Assembly: GCA_019914945.1 (NCBI GenBank)
Contig: CM034102.1
Span: 14,869,501 to 14,933,500, forward strand
DNA length: 64,000 nucleotides
DNA from: Typha latifolia
Lineage: Eukaryota; Streptophyta; Magnoliopsida; Poales; Typhaceae
Reading direction: 5' to 3'
Shown piece after piece: positions 50,844 through 62,743 of the stretch. The number at the start of each line of letters is the position of its first letter. Position 1 is the first letter of the stretch. The notes under the pieces are model-generated. The model was not told the DNA's origin, ran no database searches, and saw only the letters and a program-made list of their open reading frames with translations. The position numbers were made by a program, and so were the translations under genes.

Positions 50844-53479
50844 AGAGCTTTTGAACATTTGGAGTACACAAGCTCACGTGGGTGGTGGCCGCCGTTTGCA
50901 CCGCTATCGTGGTCATCTCTCTCGGTCGAGCGTTTCCTCCGTTACCTTGGAAAGGCATGTCTTTTTTTTCCCTTCCTAGTGCTGACTGTGTTTTTGATGA
51001 AATGCCTGAGTGGGATGAAGTGGTCTTACGACACAAACACTGCCTCTTGATGAAATGCACGAGTGACATGATTATTTTCCCCTTTTGATTAAGAACTGAT
51101 TTGAACTTGGTCCTGGGAGCTAGTACCTTATAACTTGGGATCCTTTCATCATGTTTATAAGGTTTTGTAACGATGGTGGCCATGGCTGAACATGGTAGTA
51201 TCAGAGTTTTTTTCTGACTAACTGCAAACAGATTAGAGAGGAGTTTGTGGAAAAAAAAAATCAATTTTATTTTTATTTCCCCCCCAAAAAGCTCAAAGCG
51301 GTCTGATTGCATATACTTGGAATCATCTACTTAAAGGAGGTCATATGCATCGGTGTCAGATTCACTATCATTAATCAGAACTGCAATTTGATATGAAATT
51401 TACCATTCAGGCTGATAAGTATACCATCATTTCCTCTAGCTTTTCCTTGTAATCTTTGAATGATGAAACTTGTCCTGGTCTATCCGTATTATATGTAGTA
51501 ACTATGAACATATTTTCACATTTTATGGCATCAAATGGCTAAATTGTTGGTTAACAGACATTATAGCATAAAAGAAAGAACTAATTCCACTGCTTATCCA
51601 TCCTAACTGCCTCACACTGAAGTGATTTGAGTAAGTTAAATATAAAATACTTATGTCCTTGAGATGTTTAAACATGCAACTGAAGATTGAGATTATGTTA
51701 TGTAACTAGAAGCGTTCTAATTATAAATATAGTGTAACATTTTCTTGGAAACTTACCTTGTCTCTGTCATGATTTAAGCCAAGCCATTTTGTTCACTTTT
51801 ACTAAACTTAATAACAAAGTAAGAGTTGAAAATTCAAGTATCTGCTTTCTATATATAAAGTGATGTTCCTGATCAAGAATCAAGGCAGATAGCTGTAGGA
51901 TGATAACATTGTATTAATTGGAAGACCAACTTGGAAAAAGGTTACTGGTTCCTTCCCTTATCATGCAAGTAGGCAACACCAATACTCATTGATAGCCATA
52001 TGCTATCTTTTGTATTATCTAGTGTCACAATATTAAAGATCTTGATTCTTGTAGAGTTACTGATTAGCATATTAGGTGATTTTAGTAGTCTTGAGTTGCT
52101 ATATTTCAGGGCAAAGTTCCTCTCTCATCCCTGGAAGCATTACATCAACTACACATTTTTCATCTTTTGCTAGCTGTTGTCAATGTAGTGTTTTGTACCT
52201 GTACTATGGTTCTAGGCGGAGCAAAGGTATGATGTGAGCTGCATTCTCTGTTCTTCAATTTGGGTGTGGGAATGATCAATTTTGTCCTTCAGCAACAAAT
52301 TTCATTAATCTTTTTGCAGTATATGTAGATTAGAAAATGGAAGCATCGGGAGGAAGAGGTAAGGAAAGACAAATTTGAAACAAGAAAAATGTACAGTGCT
52401 CCTACGTTACTAAATTTGTTAGAATGTTAACTTATTGCAAACATTTATTAGACGGTTTCACTAAATAACTACAGCATGTGTTCTTTTCTCCAACATCAAA
52501 GGATGGAAGCATGACACAACACCATATTCATAACGAATTTATCAAGGACAGTGTCATGGGATTATGGAGAAAGTCTATTGTTATAAACAGGATGGCAGAG
52601 TTATAAGAAGTTAAATTACATAAAAGCATGAGTCAATGACATGTTGGGGTGGTCACTTATCTCTCTAGCGGGTTCTGCTGTCATTCAGTTGGTGGGCAAA
52701 CATTTCTGCTATGTTTGTGTACTAAATCTATGATACTTGATATTCAACAAAAAAATTGTTTTGGTGCTGTTTTTCGGGTCAATACCTTGTTGTGAAGTTA
52801 GCAGCCAACTATTAGTGATGATTTTTTTTTTCTTTGATCTTTGTAAGTAACACGTGGCTATCATGTTTTACTTCTTTCATGTGTTTAAATGTAGAAAGTC
52901 TTTTTACCATGGTTTGAATTCTTTTATCCATCAGTATGCCATGATGGGTACTTTGGGACGACTTTCTCATCCCCAGAGTTGCTACTGGTTAATGTTTCTC
53001 TTTAGTCTTTTTAAGGATACCACTTCCTTTATGAAACTTATTTGTAATAGTAAGATTAATTTCTTCGACAATGTTATTGTTCAAGTCCTCTGCAGCTATA
53101 GCACACTTCCTCTTTGTGCTGCAGTCACTCAGGTGAGATCGTGGATCAGTTTCTCCCAGCTTCTTGCATTTCTTTTCTCCATATAATTATATCCTTTTGT
53201 TGGACTTGATCAATGAAGATGGGTGACTTGTTCAAAGAAGTGATATTTGCTGCACAACTGCGATTGACCCTGCATGGCTGGGCCGAGGATGCTAGAAAGC
53301 GAAAGAGGTCAGATGGTATTCCTTTAATTCTGAAGATATTCAGTCCCAAGAACAAGAAGCAAGAATCGCCAGGTACTGGAGTTGAGGTGCTGATAGAGGG
53401 ATTACTTGCATCACAAATGGAAAATTCAGAATTAGAAGCTGTACAGCGATGCGGAACGGATCTGGAAGAGGGTCTTTAG
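50844..53479 (+). pseudogene. MLO: Broken MLO (mildew locus O) family gene
   Basis: MLO proteins are seven-helix plasma-membrane calmodulin-binding channels; loss of some members gives powdery-mildew resistance. Six MLO-like pieces occur in the right order. (1) 50844-50954: EHLEYT, then TWVVAAVCTAIVVISL in a second frame, then VERFLRYLGK back in the first. (2) 52110-52226: an intact exon, GKVPLSSLEALHQLHIF to TMVLGGAK, with AG and GT borders. (3) 52329 to about 52389: IRKWKHREEEVRKDKFET. (4) about 52517-52592: HNEFIKDSVMGLWRKS, degraded. (5) about 53073-53132: VIVQVLCSYSTLPL then CAAVTQ, with a GTGAGA donor. (6) 53219-53479: MGDLFKEVIF to WAEDARKRKR, matching the calmodulin-binding region. 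The exons for helices 2-3 and 4-6 are not found, and the first piece has two frameshifts. No full-length protein can be made. Confidence 0.8.
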
Positions 53480-54865
53480 TATCATCCCTCACCCTTAGTA
53501 TTATCAGATTAAGATGTATGTGAGCAGCTAAAGGAAAGAGCTTCAGTGAATCAAGTCCCAGAATTTGAGAAAATAAGTGATCAGATGTCCTACGTATACG
53601 TGGAGTAGTTGCAGATAAGGCCAATATGGAAGTGTCTTCCTGGGAGCAGTTACAAGCTTATGGCTAAATAGTCCTTGTGCAACCATGGGTGTAAGCTAGT
53701 CTTCTCTCTACCCTGCATTGGTGGGAGTCTCTTGTAATATTATGCCTTATTTCCCTTCTCAAAGAACCTCAAAATTATTGGCCATGACTATGCTTGTATA
53801 TATATATATGTATACATAGAACATTTATTCACAAGGCATCTTTCATTGTGCTGCATTTTGGCAAACTTATTGTGAATTTACATAAAAAGCACGATTCCTT
53901 GTCCAATGCCATGATAAAAGCAATATACTAAAGACATGTCTTGAGATGACTGTTTCCTTTGTATGAAGGAGATAAGATGAGATGGTATGAAAATTTTTGA
54001 TTAAGATTACTGATTTCAAGGAGTAGCTCCTCAAAGGTTGAAGGTGTCAGAAGGAGAATATTCAATAAAGACTTACAAGAGAAATAGACAGCAAAGTTGA
54101 TAGCCATTATACCTATGGAATATGTGGTTCAAGATTTTCAACCATGTTAACTAATGGTATTCCAAATGCATTTTTCTTCTAATGAGATCTAAGCGATCAT
54201 TGAGCAAGAGACACAGTTTGTTTTGTGTACTGAATCTACTTAGAAGCTTGTATCCGACCTGGCACCAAAAATCATTATAAAGTATCATGAAGTTTTTAAA
54301 TTTTAATTCAGTCACATACTAATATCATTGAATCATCAAATTGTAATAGTGCATATTCACTCTCAAATTCTACCTGCAATATGCAAAGCAAGAGAAATTG
54401 GGAAGCTCTACGGTGACAGCTCTATTTAACACTAACAGCAACTTGAAGTGCTTCAACATAGTAAGTACATCAAAGCATAATTTTGCAAGTACCAGTTTCA
54501 GAAACACAAGTGTTGCTTTATAATGTGGTAAGGAAGATAGTCTTCCTGCTCTTTCCTACTTCAAGGATTCTGGATTACATAAGATACAGAAAAGAAAGGC
54601 CATCCCAAAGGAAGGGATGGAAGTTTATATGTATATGGAGTACGCCCATAATGTCCTGCAAATTCTTCCAGAACACACTGCTAAAATTGAGTTTTAGTTG
54701 CTGCTTGCACTACGAGTCTCTAGAGAGTACTACCCAATCTTGCTTCCAGTGCTGCTGTACATGAACAGAACGTCGAAACATCTCTTTTGTTACAGGAAGC
54801 AAGAATCTCATTGACTACATTGATGAATGGTTAGCCGGACAGTAACAAACAGACAATATAAGTAT
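53480..54865. other. MLO remnant 3' side and spacer before the NFRKB-like gene
   Basis: 53480-53667 still looks coding-like. One frame gives EQLKERASVNQVPEFEKIS and another gives GVVADKANMEVSSWEQLQAYG before a stop at about 53667, so it may be the decayed MLO C-terminal tail. After that I see no gene; the right end is the 3'UTR of the NFRKB-like gene. Confidence 0.4.
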
Positions 54866-56590
54866 TTAACTACTCCAGCCCTTAAATTTGATCTTAATAA
54901 CCTTTGTCTTCATGCTTGGTGCGCTAGTTGGCAGTGTTGTCGATTCCAAATTGGCCACCACAGATGTTTGCACACGAGAATCAGCTGGATTGAGCTTCCT
55001 GTATGCTTTCCTCCTCTTATATGTTATTGGAAACATAGAGCCTTCTCTTATGTCCTGGGAGACGGCCATATGGACAGATGGCACTTTTAGGGCATTGCTA
55101 GGATCTCTACTCCTGAGCTCTGATTGATCTGGAAATTTAGTGAAAGATGGATATGTGTTCCCACAAAAAGTTGGAATCTTTGAAACTGCTTTAGGAACTG
55201 TTGGACAGACCAATGTCATCTGCCTTTGGTCTTGATGAGTCTCATGTGTACGAATGTAGGAGCTTGCAGAACTTTCATATAGTAAACTACCTGGCTTGCA
55301 AGGGTTTGGCTGAAGGTTCATTTGATAGGGAAACTCTCCAGTTGTGGTAGCTTCACTGTGATACATCCTCAATTCCTCTCTCGATTTTATTTTTCTATGG
55401 ATGTTCCGAGAACTTTTAAGTATTCCAGAACCAGCTTTTGGAAATTTCACCCTTTGTTGGACATCTAGATGTGGAGTTGCATACTCATTTATATCTCTGT
55501 CTGTCTGAATCACATATGGTGAATTCTCACCAAAATCCTGCTCATCCCACAAAGAAGCAAATTGCGGAATGGAAAATCTAGGTGTGCGTATACTCAATAG
55601 ATCAGCAGTGGTTTGTTCTGGTGGAGTATGCATCATTCGTGCTCTTTCTACTCGAAGAGAATCACCTTTCGACTTTATCTTCAGTACACCTTTAGGTAGC
55701 CGCTTACACAGTTCCCATGACTCATTGGGAAAAGACAGCAGATCATGATTATTCAATGAGTTCATTTCAACTGGCTTAATTTTAAGAACCCCTTTTGCTT
55801 TGTTCTTTGCCTTCGCTGCCCTTGCACCTAAAACACCCATTGAATCATCAGTCTTTACCATGGAATCCAAATATTTTGTTTTCTTCAACAATGGAGCAGT
55901 TGCAACTATTTCGTTGACCTTGTTTGGTATATCTTCCTCTGTGGGAAATGCATTGAGATCAACTAGAATGACAGGCTTCTCAAATCTTCTGTTGTTCCAA
56001 ATACTACCGTTTCCCTCAGAACTGATGTTTGGTTGACAATTATTCCATGGCCTTTTCATGTTGGCAAATTTCCGAACCATGTTCTCGTGATATGATTCTA
56101 AAGAATGATAATAGCCCCGTCTTTGTAAGAATAATAAAGCTTCTCTTGATTGAGTGACCTCCGGAGAGTAAAATCCACCCTTCATTCTATGAAAGAATAT
56201 GCCCAATGGACTTCCAAAATACAAAATATCACCATTAAGCAACTCTTTTACTGTAAGACAGAATGTCTGCTGATCCATATCCGGAAGGTAGGCTGTGAGG
56301 AAGAATCTTTCTTCCTCTGTTAAACAGAAATTCCAAGTTTCCAAAGAGAGTATTTCCTTCAAATCTGGCAGTTCATAAAGATCATACGGAACATTGCAAA
56401 GCTGACCTCCGAACATGATGTGCTCACAACCCAGCTCTGCAAGTTCGCAGTTGTCAGAATCATATCCAAAAGAGTCTCCTCGGAGTAATGTATCATCTTG
56501 TGCAAGCTCATCAAATCTATGGATGTGAGTACTTTCTCCAGCCTGGTTATTAGTTCCAGGCCCCCGAGGCCTGATCTTAATAATACCCAT
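54866..56590 (-). CDS. NFRKB-like nuclear protein with DEUBAD domain (INO80 complex type)
   Basis: The frame is uninterrupted and 574 residues long. It starts at the first ATG (56590) after an in-frame TAA; a GTG two codons earlier is not used as a start in plants. Residues of about 70-180 match the DEUBAD domain of NFRKB, which in animals docks the deubiquitinase UCH37 to the INO80 chromatin remodeller: LPDLKEILSLETWNFCLTEE, FFLTAYLPDMDQQTF, LLNGDILYFGSPL. The rest is basic and of low order. A lysine motif GVLKIK or a variant recurs (N-terminus MGIIKIRPRG, twice in the middle, and C-terminal VIKIKFKGW). Plant relatives are annotated as NF-kappa-B-binding-like. A 5'UTR intron (about 56680-57604) is supported by a GTCAG acceptor and an AAG/GTAAAA donor on the minus strand. 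Confidence 0.88.
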   Translation of the reverse strand: MGIIKIRPRGPGTNNQAGESTHIHRFDELAQDDTLLRGDSFGYDSDNCELAELGCEHIMFGGQLCNVPYDLYELPDLKEILSLETWNFCLTEEERFFLTAYLPDMDQQTFCLTVKELLNGDILYFGSPLGIFFHRMKGGFYSPEVTQSREALLFLQRRGYYHSLESYHENMVRKFANMKRPWNNCQPNISSEGNGSIWNNRRFEKPVILVDLNAFPTEEDIPNKVNEIVATAPLLKKTKYLDSMVKTDDSMGVLGARAAKAKNKAKGVLKIKPVEMNSLNNHDLLSFPNESWELCKRLPKGVLKIKSKGDSLRVERARMMHTPPEQTTADLLSIRTPRFSIPQFASLWDEQDFGENSPYVIQTDRDINEYATPHLDVQQRVKFPKAGSGILKSSRNIHRKIKSREELRMYHSEATTTGEFPYQMNLQPNPCKPGSLLYESSASSYIRTHETHQDQRQMTLVCPTVPKAVSKIPTFCGNTYPSFTKFPDQSELRSRDPSNALKVPSVHMAVSQDIREGSMFPITYKRRKAYRKLNPADSRVQTSVVANLESTTLPTSAPSMKTKVIKIKFKGWSS

Positions 56591-57522
56591 CGGCACAAGG
56601 GGGCCAATTGGAATCTCAATTTATCATATGAGAACTTGAATCTTTTGGTGTGAAACTTCAGTTCCGACCAAGAAGATAGCTGACAAGGAAGAAATCAGAT
56701 AGATTTAAAAGTTATAATCTGTAAAAGTTAAAAACAGACAATAGTATGAAGATTAAATTGTAAGCATAGAAAAAATCTTCTGAATGCACCAATGTAATTC
56801 CCAAACTTTACAGCTGAGAGTGGCTTCCATGAAATAAAGTTAGACAATAATATGGAAAAATAATTCTGATAAGACAGTTAAACCATGGACTCTTCTCTAT
56901 TGTTCAACTATGACTAAAAGGGGTGCTCATTTTGTAAATTAACAATTGCAAATAATCAAAGATGAACTAGAATGCTGCATTAACTGCATAACCTACTCAA
57001 ATTGCAGTCTATCCTACCCTACAAGATGGAAAAATTCTTGTATTGCATCCAACAGCTTCCAGCACTTGAAAATTTCAACCGTTTTCAAGAGCAGAAGGCT
57101 TTTCCCTTAATTCAGAATTTGAACTGATTTGTTTTGCAACCTCGATCAAGAGTTGCACTAAAAGGCAACACAACATAAGTTGGGAAGACGAATGAAGCAC
57201 AAAAAAAAGGAGAGATAAAGAAGCAACAAGGTTGAATCATGAATCAATAACAACGAACAAGAAACCCAGATAGGTCATCATCCAGAAGTCAGGAATCCAA
57301 ACCCAGAATACCAAACTACTGCACTACCACCACAGAAAGAGGAAAATAAACAAACCCAAATCCCTAAAACCATCATCTCCTCCCCTCTCTGTGCCCCATA
57401 TCAGCAGATCAGGCAAATCAACCAAGACCCACTTAGGATTCAAGGCTCCCCATAAGAAAAAACCTAAACTTTAACCGAAATTTCCTCTAAACAACCGTCA
57501 AATTAGCAGTATCCTCTCCATT

Positions 57523-57582
<60 letters not shown>

Positions 57583-57660
57583 AGAAGAAGAATCGGGGTT
57601 TTACCTTGCAATGGGGAGCAACGGTGGGTTAGAGATTCGAGCTGGCAAGGGAGAAACAAA
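56591..57660 (-). other. 5' leader and leader intron of the NFRKB-like gene
   Basis: The leader exon ends at 57605 (TGCAAG/GTAAAA on the minus strand) and rejoins at 56679, upstream of the ATG at 56590. The intron holds the GA run at 57527-57572. Confidence 0.5.
57527..57572. repeat. (GA)n microsatellite in the leader intron
   Basis: About 46 bases of GA, (CT)n on the transcribed strand, close to the 5' splice site of the leader intron. Confidence 0.95.
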
Positions 57661-59863
57661 GGATCGATGGAACTCCCTGTTCTCATTATTTTGCAAGCAT
57701 ACATCTCTCACTTCTTTCTCTCTCCTCCACTCCACTGTACACCAGATGGTTTAATGAGAACAAAAAAGAAACAGAAAAAGAAATTCACATTTAACAGTGC
57801 AGACAACAGAACCATCCATCCATCCATCCATCCATCTACTTCTCTCACTCTGTTCTTGTGCTGGTTTTGTTTTTAAACTTTTAACTTAGTAAAATAAAGT
57901 TGGTTCATTTCTTATTCTATGAGTTGAACAATCCACCTGTCTACTCCTCCACAGTCTATCCACTGATCTCTAACTAGACTCCAATCCAGAGATGGAACAA
58001 ATTGATAGCTATGCCTGCACAATGCTTCTAACTGCAGATGAGTGGAGTAAACCAAAAGCTTTTACCTCAACCTATATAATAGTGTTAGTGTTCATCTCAG
58101 ACTCTTTTGCTTAAAGATTATATTCCATAAAATTGAGGGGAAAAAAATAAATGTCAACTTTTATGGCAAGCTTCGATAAAAGTACTTTGAAAACTTACTC
58201 AAAGGAGAGTTTAGAATCTGACCTCTATTATACTACTAGAGGCCAAACTTAGCACTATAAAATTTCACCTAATTACAACAGGATAAAATATTTTTTCTCT
58301 TTGTATTAAAAAAACAAGAACAAATTTAGAGCTTTCCAGTTCGTATAGAGCCACTGGAGCAGCAACTTGGAACAGAATAAATCCTTGAGCCATTGACCCA
58401 TTAACAATCCTTGGGTTTGCTTTCTGGCTTCAATCGATCTCTCCCAGGAGCAAATCTATTGCATTAATTACAGTACGTAGCTCCTTTCCAATTGCCAATT
58501 GCCGATTACTATGGTTATTGAAGGACATGAAAATGATCTTTGAGCTGCTCTTTTGGCTCAAATCTAACATCTCAAATGGTTCACTTTCAGATGACCAAGC
58601 TTAATAATTGCTCGGCTATCTAATCAGATCATACCAGACATTATTAATTCATTATCTAACTTAATATCATTGCTAATTTCTTTATGAAGTCATTGTTCAA
58701 ACATCATTAGCCCACTTTTATTTTCTAATTATTAGTATCTATTCTAGCGCGATTTGGTGAGCAGCACATCCGCGCATATCTAACATTTGTGTATGATTAT
58801 CTAACATAAAGATGGAACAAACTCTTTCAAACTGGTAGATATATTGTTATTTTAGGTCAGTGAATAAGATACATCATCAAACTTAATCGTTAATTAGTTG
58901 AATGCATGCAGGTACATATGAGACAATTGTGAATCTAAATGCCGACAAGACCATGTTCTCCCATGGTCATTTCTCAATTTTGTCAGGCTGGAGTTATGTC
59001 TCCCATAATGCATCTAGTATGTATGAAGTATAATTGATATTAATCATATTATGTTGTTCTTCTGCGTCTAAAATCAAGAATGATTTAAGAACTTGGCCAA
59101 ATGAAATGGAGCGATTGGCTGATAAGTTTCAGTGCAGCAGATAGTTAGGTTTGCATTAGCTTCTCCTTTCTTCTTCCTTTGCTCTTAGAGTTTTCTCTTT
59201 CCTTCTCTTTTCTCTCCCCTTCCGCCTATAACCCCACCTTATGGTGGTTGAAGCTTGGGAAAGAGAGGAGGTGGGATCTCTTCTTCTTCTTCTTATTCTT
59301 CTTCTTCTTCTTTTATGAAGAGAATAGAGTTTTTGTTTCTCCTCTCATCCTCCATGTGAGACATTAGTTGTAAAGATCCAAAGCCCCTTTGTGGCTCTAT
59401 TGAGACCAGACAATCATCCACGTTGTAAAGATAGCAACAATGGGAAACACCCCCTCATAGCTCGAAGTTAATCCACGTTGGAACACCACACCACCGATAA
59501 TATCATCGCGGTTGCTATGACGAGATGAGTGAGAGGTTGGAAATATGCCCTCCTATACCCACACCCCGCTTATCAGATCCACTACGTTAGGGCACGTGCC
59601 AAGAAGAGCGAAGTAGGTGACCAAGAATAGAGGAGGAGAGAGGTAGCTGTGGCGGTGCAACTAAAGCAATAGCACAATAGATGGGAAATGGACACCAATG
59701 GAGGAACAGAGGAGGGTGAGGATAGAGAAAGAAGAAGGGAGGAAACTATAAGAAGATGACAAGAAGGGGACCCTCGGGCAAAGGGGATGAACTGATGAAT
59801 AGGCTAGTGTACATTCACATAGCTTTTTCTCTCACGACCCAACGGGAGGTATGATCAAGGATG

Positions 59864-59865
<2 letters not shown>

Positions 59866-59916
<51 letters not shown>
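59866..59916. repeat. (GA)n microsatellite, about 51 bp
   Basis: Pure GA run followed by a purine-rich tail, within decayed intergenic sequence. Confidence 0.95.
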
Positions 59917-59919
<3 letters not shown>

Positions 59920-61923
59920 GAAATAGAAACGGGCTAGGAGAGGGGAAAGGGAGCATGTCATGTCACCAGCGATGGCAAGGAAGTCCCTCATACTAAGGGG
60001 AGAAAAGAAATAAAACCTTAGTAGAGTTCTTTGTTAGGGTCGTCGGCTCGGTATTTAGTCCGACTTGCATCAACTTGCATGATATTGTGTCTTATTGTTG
60101 ACTCTCTCATTTTTACCTATTTCCTATGTCTCTCTTATTTTATATGTAGATTGAGTCTGATCCATTAGTTTCTAATAACAGAGTTCTGGTTGGAGAGATT
60201 GGATAAGTTTGTCAGTTAGTGCCAAATACAAAAAGGAAATTGTAGTTATTTACTTCTAATATTGCTCTGTTTCCAATTAGAACAACCACCCACAACTTTA
60301 AAATAATCGTTTTAAATGCTAGCTATGAGTACAATGTTCAAACATGGAGGTTAAGACTATACATGAGAAGAAGATGTTCAGTATTAGTAAGAGTAAAATG
60401 AAATATACGGTGGTTATATCGATAACACTGAATACTACCATGGATGTCTGCGAGGAAATACCTCTATTAGATGGATTGGGATTGGATGATCCTAATTGCA
60501 AGCCCTTCTAATCCTTCTAATCCTACGTTTGCGTGATCAGAATCATTGTATAGGTGTAAAAAAAAATTATCTGAAGATGCACTTAGACTAACTCCAGATG
60601 AGGCATCGAATCTCCACCCATATAGGAGTTAAAAACAAATTGAACAATGACTAAATTGTGGTAAAATTATACCATATCTACTTAGTATAAATAGATATTT
60701 GAATCGAATATTAAAACATATATTTTTTTTCATCTAAATGCGTAAGAATTTAATTATGCTCTCCTCCTCCCCCTTCCCTCGCCTCACCATCGGCAGCATC
60801 GGGGGCATCGTCCACGAACCTTGAGGAGGAGCTTCTGCCTATGGCGACTGAGAAAAGGAAGGTGAAGGCGGCCATGGGTAGTGAAAGTGAGGGCAACCAA
60901 AGCCAAGGGCGGTGAGGTTGAGGGTAGCCACGGGCAGTGAGGGCAAGGGTGGTCAAGGACGACGGTGTGGTGCGAGCAAGGTCATGCATGGTGAAGGAAT
61001 CAGATCAGACAGAGGAGGGGGGTGGTGAGGGCAAGGCAGTGCGGGCGAGCATAAGGGTGAGAGCAGTGAGAGCGAGGGTTGAAGTGATGTGTTCACCTTC
61101 CGACGAGCCAAGTTGGCCATCTCGCCACTTGTGAAGGCCCTCGGTTGCTGCGCCACCGAGAAGGCCATGTACGTCGGCAAGGAAGGCGGGGGTTTGGGGA
61201 GGAGATGGTAGTTTGTAATTTAATTATTTTATTAGTTATGGCTAAATTAATGAACTCATTATCTTATTAAGGGTATAGTTGGTCATTATGCATTTTTCAT
61301 CATCACCGTTACTTATTTCACTTTGCCTCAAAGTTTAGGGTGACATTGTAACCTAAAAAAGTTTAGGAGTATAGTTTAGGGAGTGTCAGCGTAATTAATC
61401 CATAGGAAAAAAAAATTCAACCCCTTGCCTTGACAAACCTTGGTTAAGTGGGGAAGTTATTGGGTAACTTTTGGAGTCCGTATAGCTTCTTCCTTAAATT
61501 ACGGCATGTCGTAACCAGTTGGCTCATCAAGAGCCGTCCAAGTACTGGAAAACCGCGTGACCGTTCCTTATGATTCGGAACCACAAACGGACGATATAGA
61601 AAACTCCACGTGGCGGCCGACATGACTCGGTTCGATGCCCTTCTCCTTTGCCACCTTCCGAAGGTAAATAAAAAAAAACAGAGATGAGGAGGAGGAAGAA
61701 GAGAAGCCGAGAAGGGTCCTTTTAGCAATTCTCCCCTTCATCTTAGACTTATTGCGGAAAGAACCCTTTTGTTGAATAATACGTTGTGAATCGATTTGTA
61801 AATATGTTATTGTGAGGAGGTATTTTGCGAAAAGGAGAAGAATAAACTAATGGGTAATAAAGTGAAAAGAAGCCATTAAGACACTCCCAGTTACAACGAA
61901 TCCTTCCTATTTCTCGCTCTCTT

Positions 61924-61929
61924 GGTCAA
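61924..61929 (-). promoter_or_regulatory. W-box in the WRKY promoter or leader
   Basis: TTGACC on the minus strand (GGTCAA on plus), the WRKY binding core, lies about 100 bases before the first uORF. It suggests auto- or cross-regulation, as is common in WRKY genes. Confidence 0.35.
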
Positions 61930-62022
61930 ACCGACCTCCACCTTTTTTTTTCTCTTCTCTCTTCGTTTTCGTCATACGAGAGTGAGAGAGAGAGAGAGGA
62001 CGAGCTCAGAGGAAATTATTGC

Positions 62023-62067
62023 ATGGATTTACATGCCCGACAGAAGCAACTGATGGTTGTTGTCTGA
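62023..62067 (+). promoter_or_regulatory. Upstream ORF in the WRKY leader
   Basis: A 14-codon ORF (MDLHARQKQLMVVV) begins at 62023. An overlapping 6-codon ORF starts at 62033 in another frame. Both precede the main ATG at 62744, with a probable leader intron between (acceptor TTCTTAG at about 62700). They could lower translation of the main ORF if the leader is used as inferred. Confidence 0.35.
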
Positions 62068-62743
62068 TTTGGGCTTTGGACTGCGAGCTCTGAGGATGCC
62101 AATCATTGATTTCGAAGGCGCTTGTAATGCGACTGGGTTTGGCTTCCTCTCCTGTATTTTGCATTTGTGTTATTTTTCTCGTCTATCACTGATGTTTATT
62201 TCTTTTCCCCCTTTTGATTGATTTACTTGAGTGAAATGGTGATTTGGTGACTTGGGTTTCGTTTATTTTGTTGAAATTGGCTTCTTTTCCTTCAAAGTTT
62301 GTGCCTTTCGGTGTATTCCTCTTCGATTGAATGGTTATTCATGGAAATGAGTGGGTTCTGATAAAAAAAAAAGTTGGAACTTTTTGTCTCTTTTCTTCGT
62401 AAATCTGTTTCGTTCTTATAATTTTCTGTATCTATGTCTCTCTTTGTAGAGAGTAGCATTTGGAACTTACAATGTGCTTTCGATGAGCATCATTTTTTTC
62501 TCCTCGGCAGGAGGTTAATTTTTCTCTAGGATTTGGATCAGCCTAGCTTAGTTTTTGTTAGGTGCATGCTGATTTCTTTACCATATTGAGATTCGGTTTT
62601 CCTCTGTGCTGCAGTATATGAGAAGATCTATTTGAAAATCTGTTGCTTCTTCCTAGTTCTATAAATTGAACTAAAATCTCTTGTTGTTTGTGTTCTTAGT
62701 TTGAGCAAGATTTGTTGCTGAGGGGAGAAAAATTGAAGCGATC

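Larger units (their letters stand above)
57661..62022. other. Long intergenic region before the WRKY gene
   Basis: No gene is supported in about 4.3 kb. Contents: promoter side of the NFRKB-like gene with a (CATC)n run near 57812; AT-rich DNA; a (GA)n run at 59866-59916; a GC-rich, G/A-biased block at 60750-61200 whose frames are low complexity and look like decayed repeat DNA; and the likely WRKY promoter from 61450. Confidence 0.45.

Noticed and set aside
50788..51312. 174-codon minus-strand frame
   Set aside because: It lies antisense to the MLO first-exon remnant, is unlike any family I know, and runs through simple sequence.
60750..61200. GC-rich block with several overlapping frames
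   Set aside because: All frames are Gly/Ala/Pro/Arg or Ser/Pro-rich low complexity with no domain; it looks like decayed repeat DNA.
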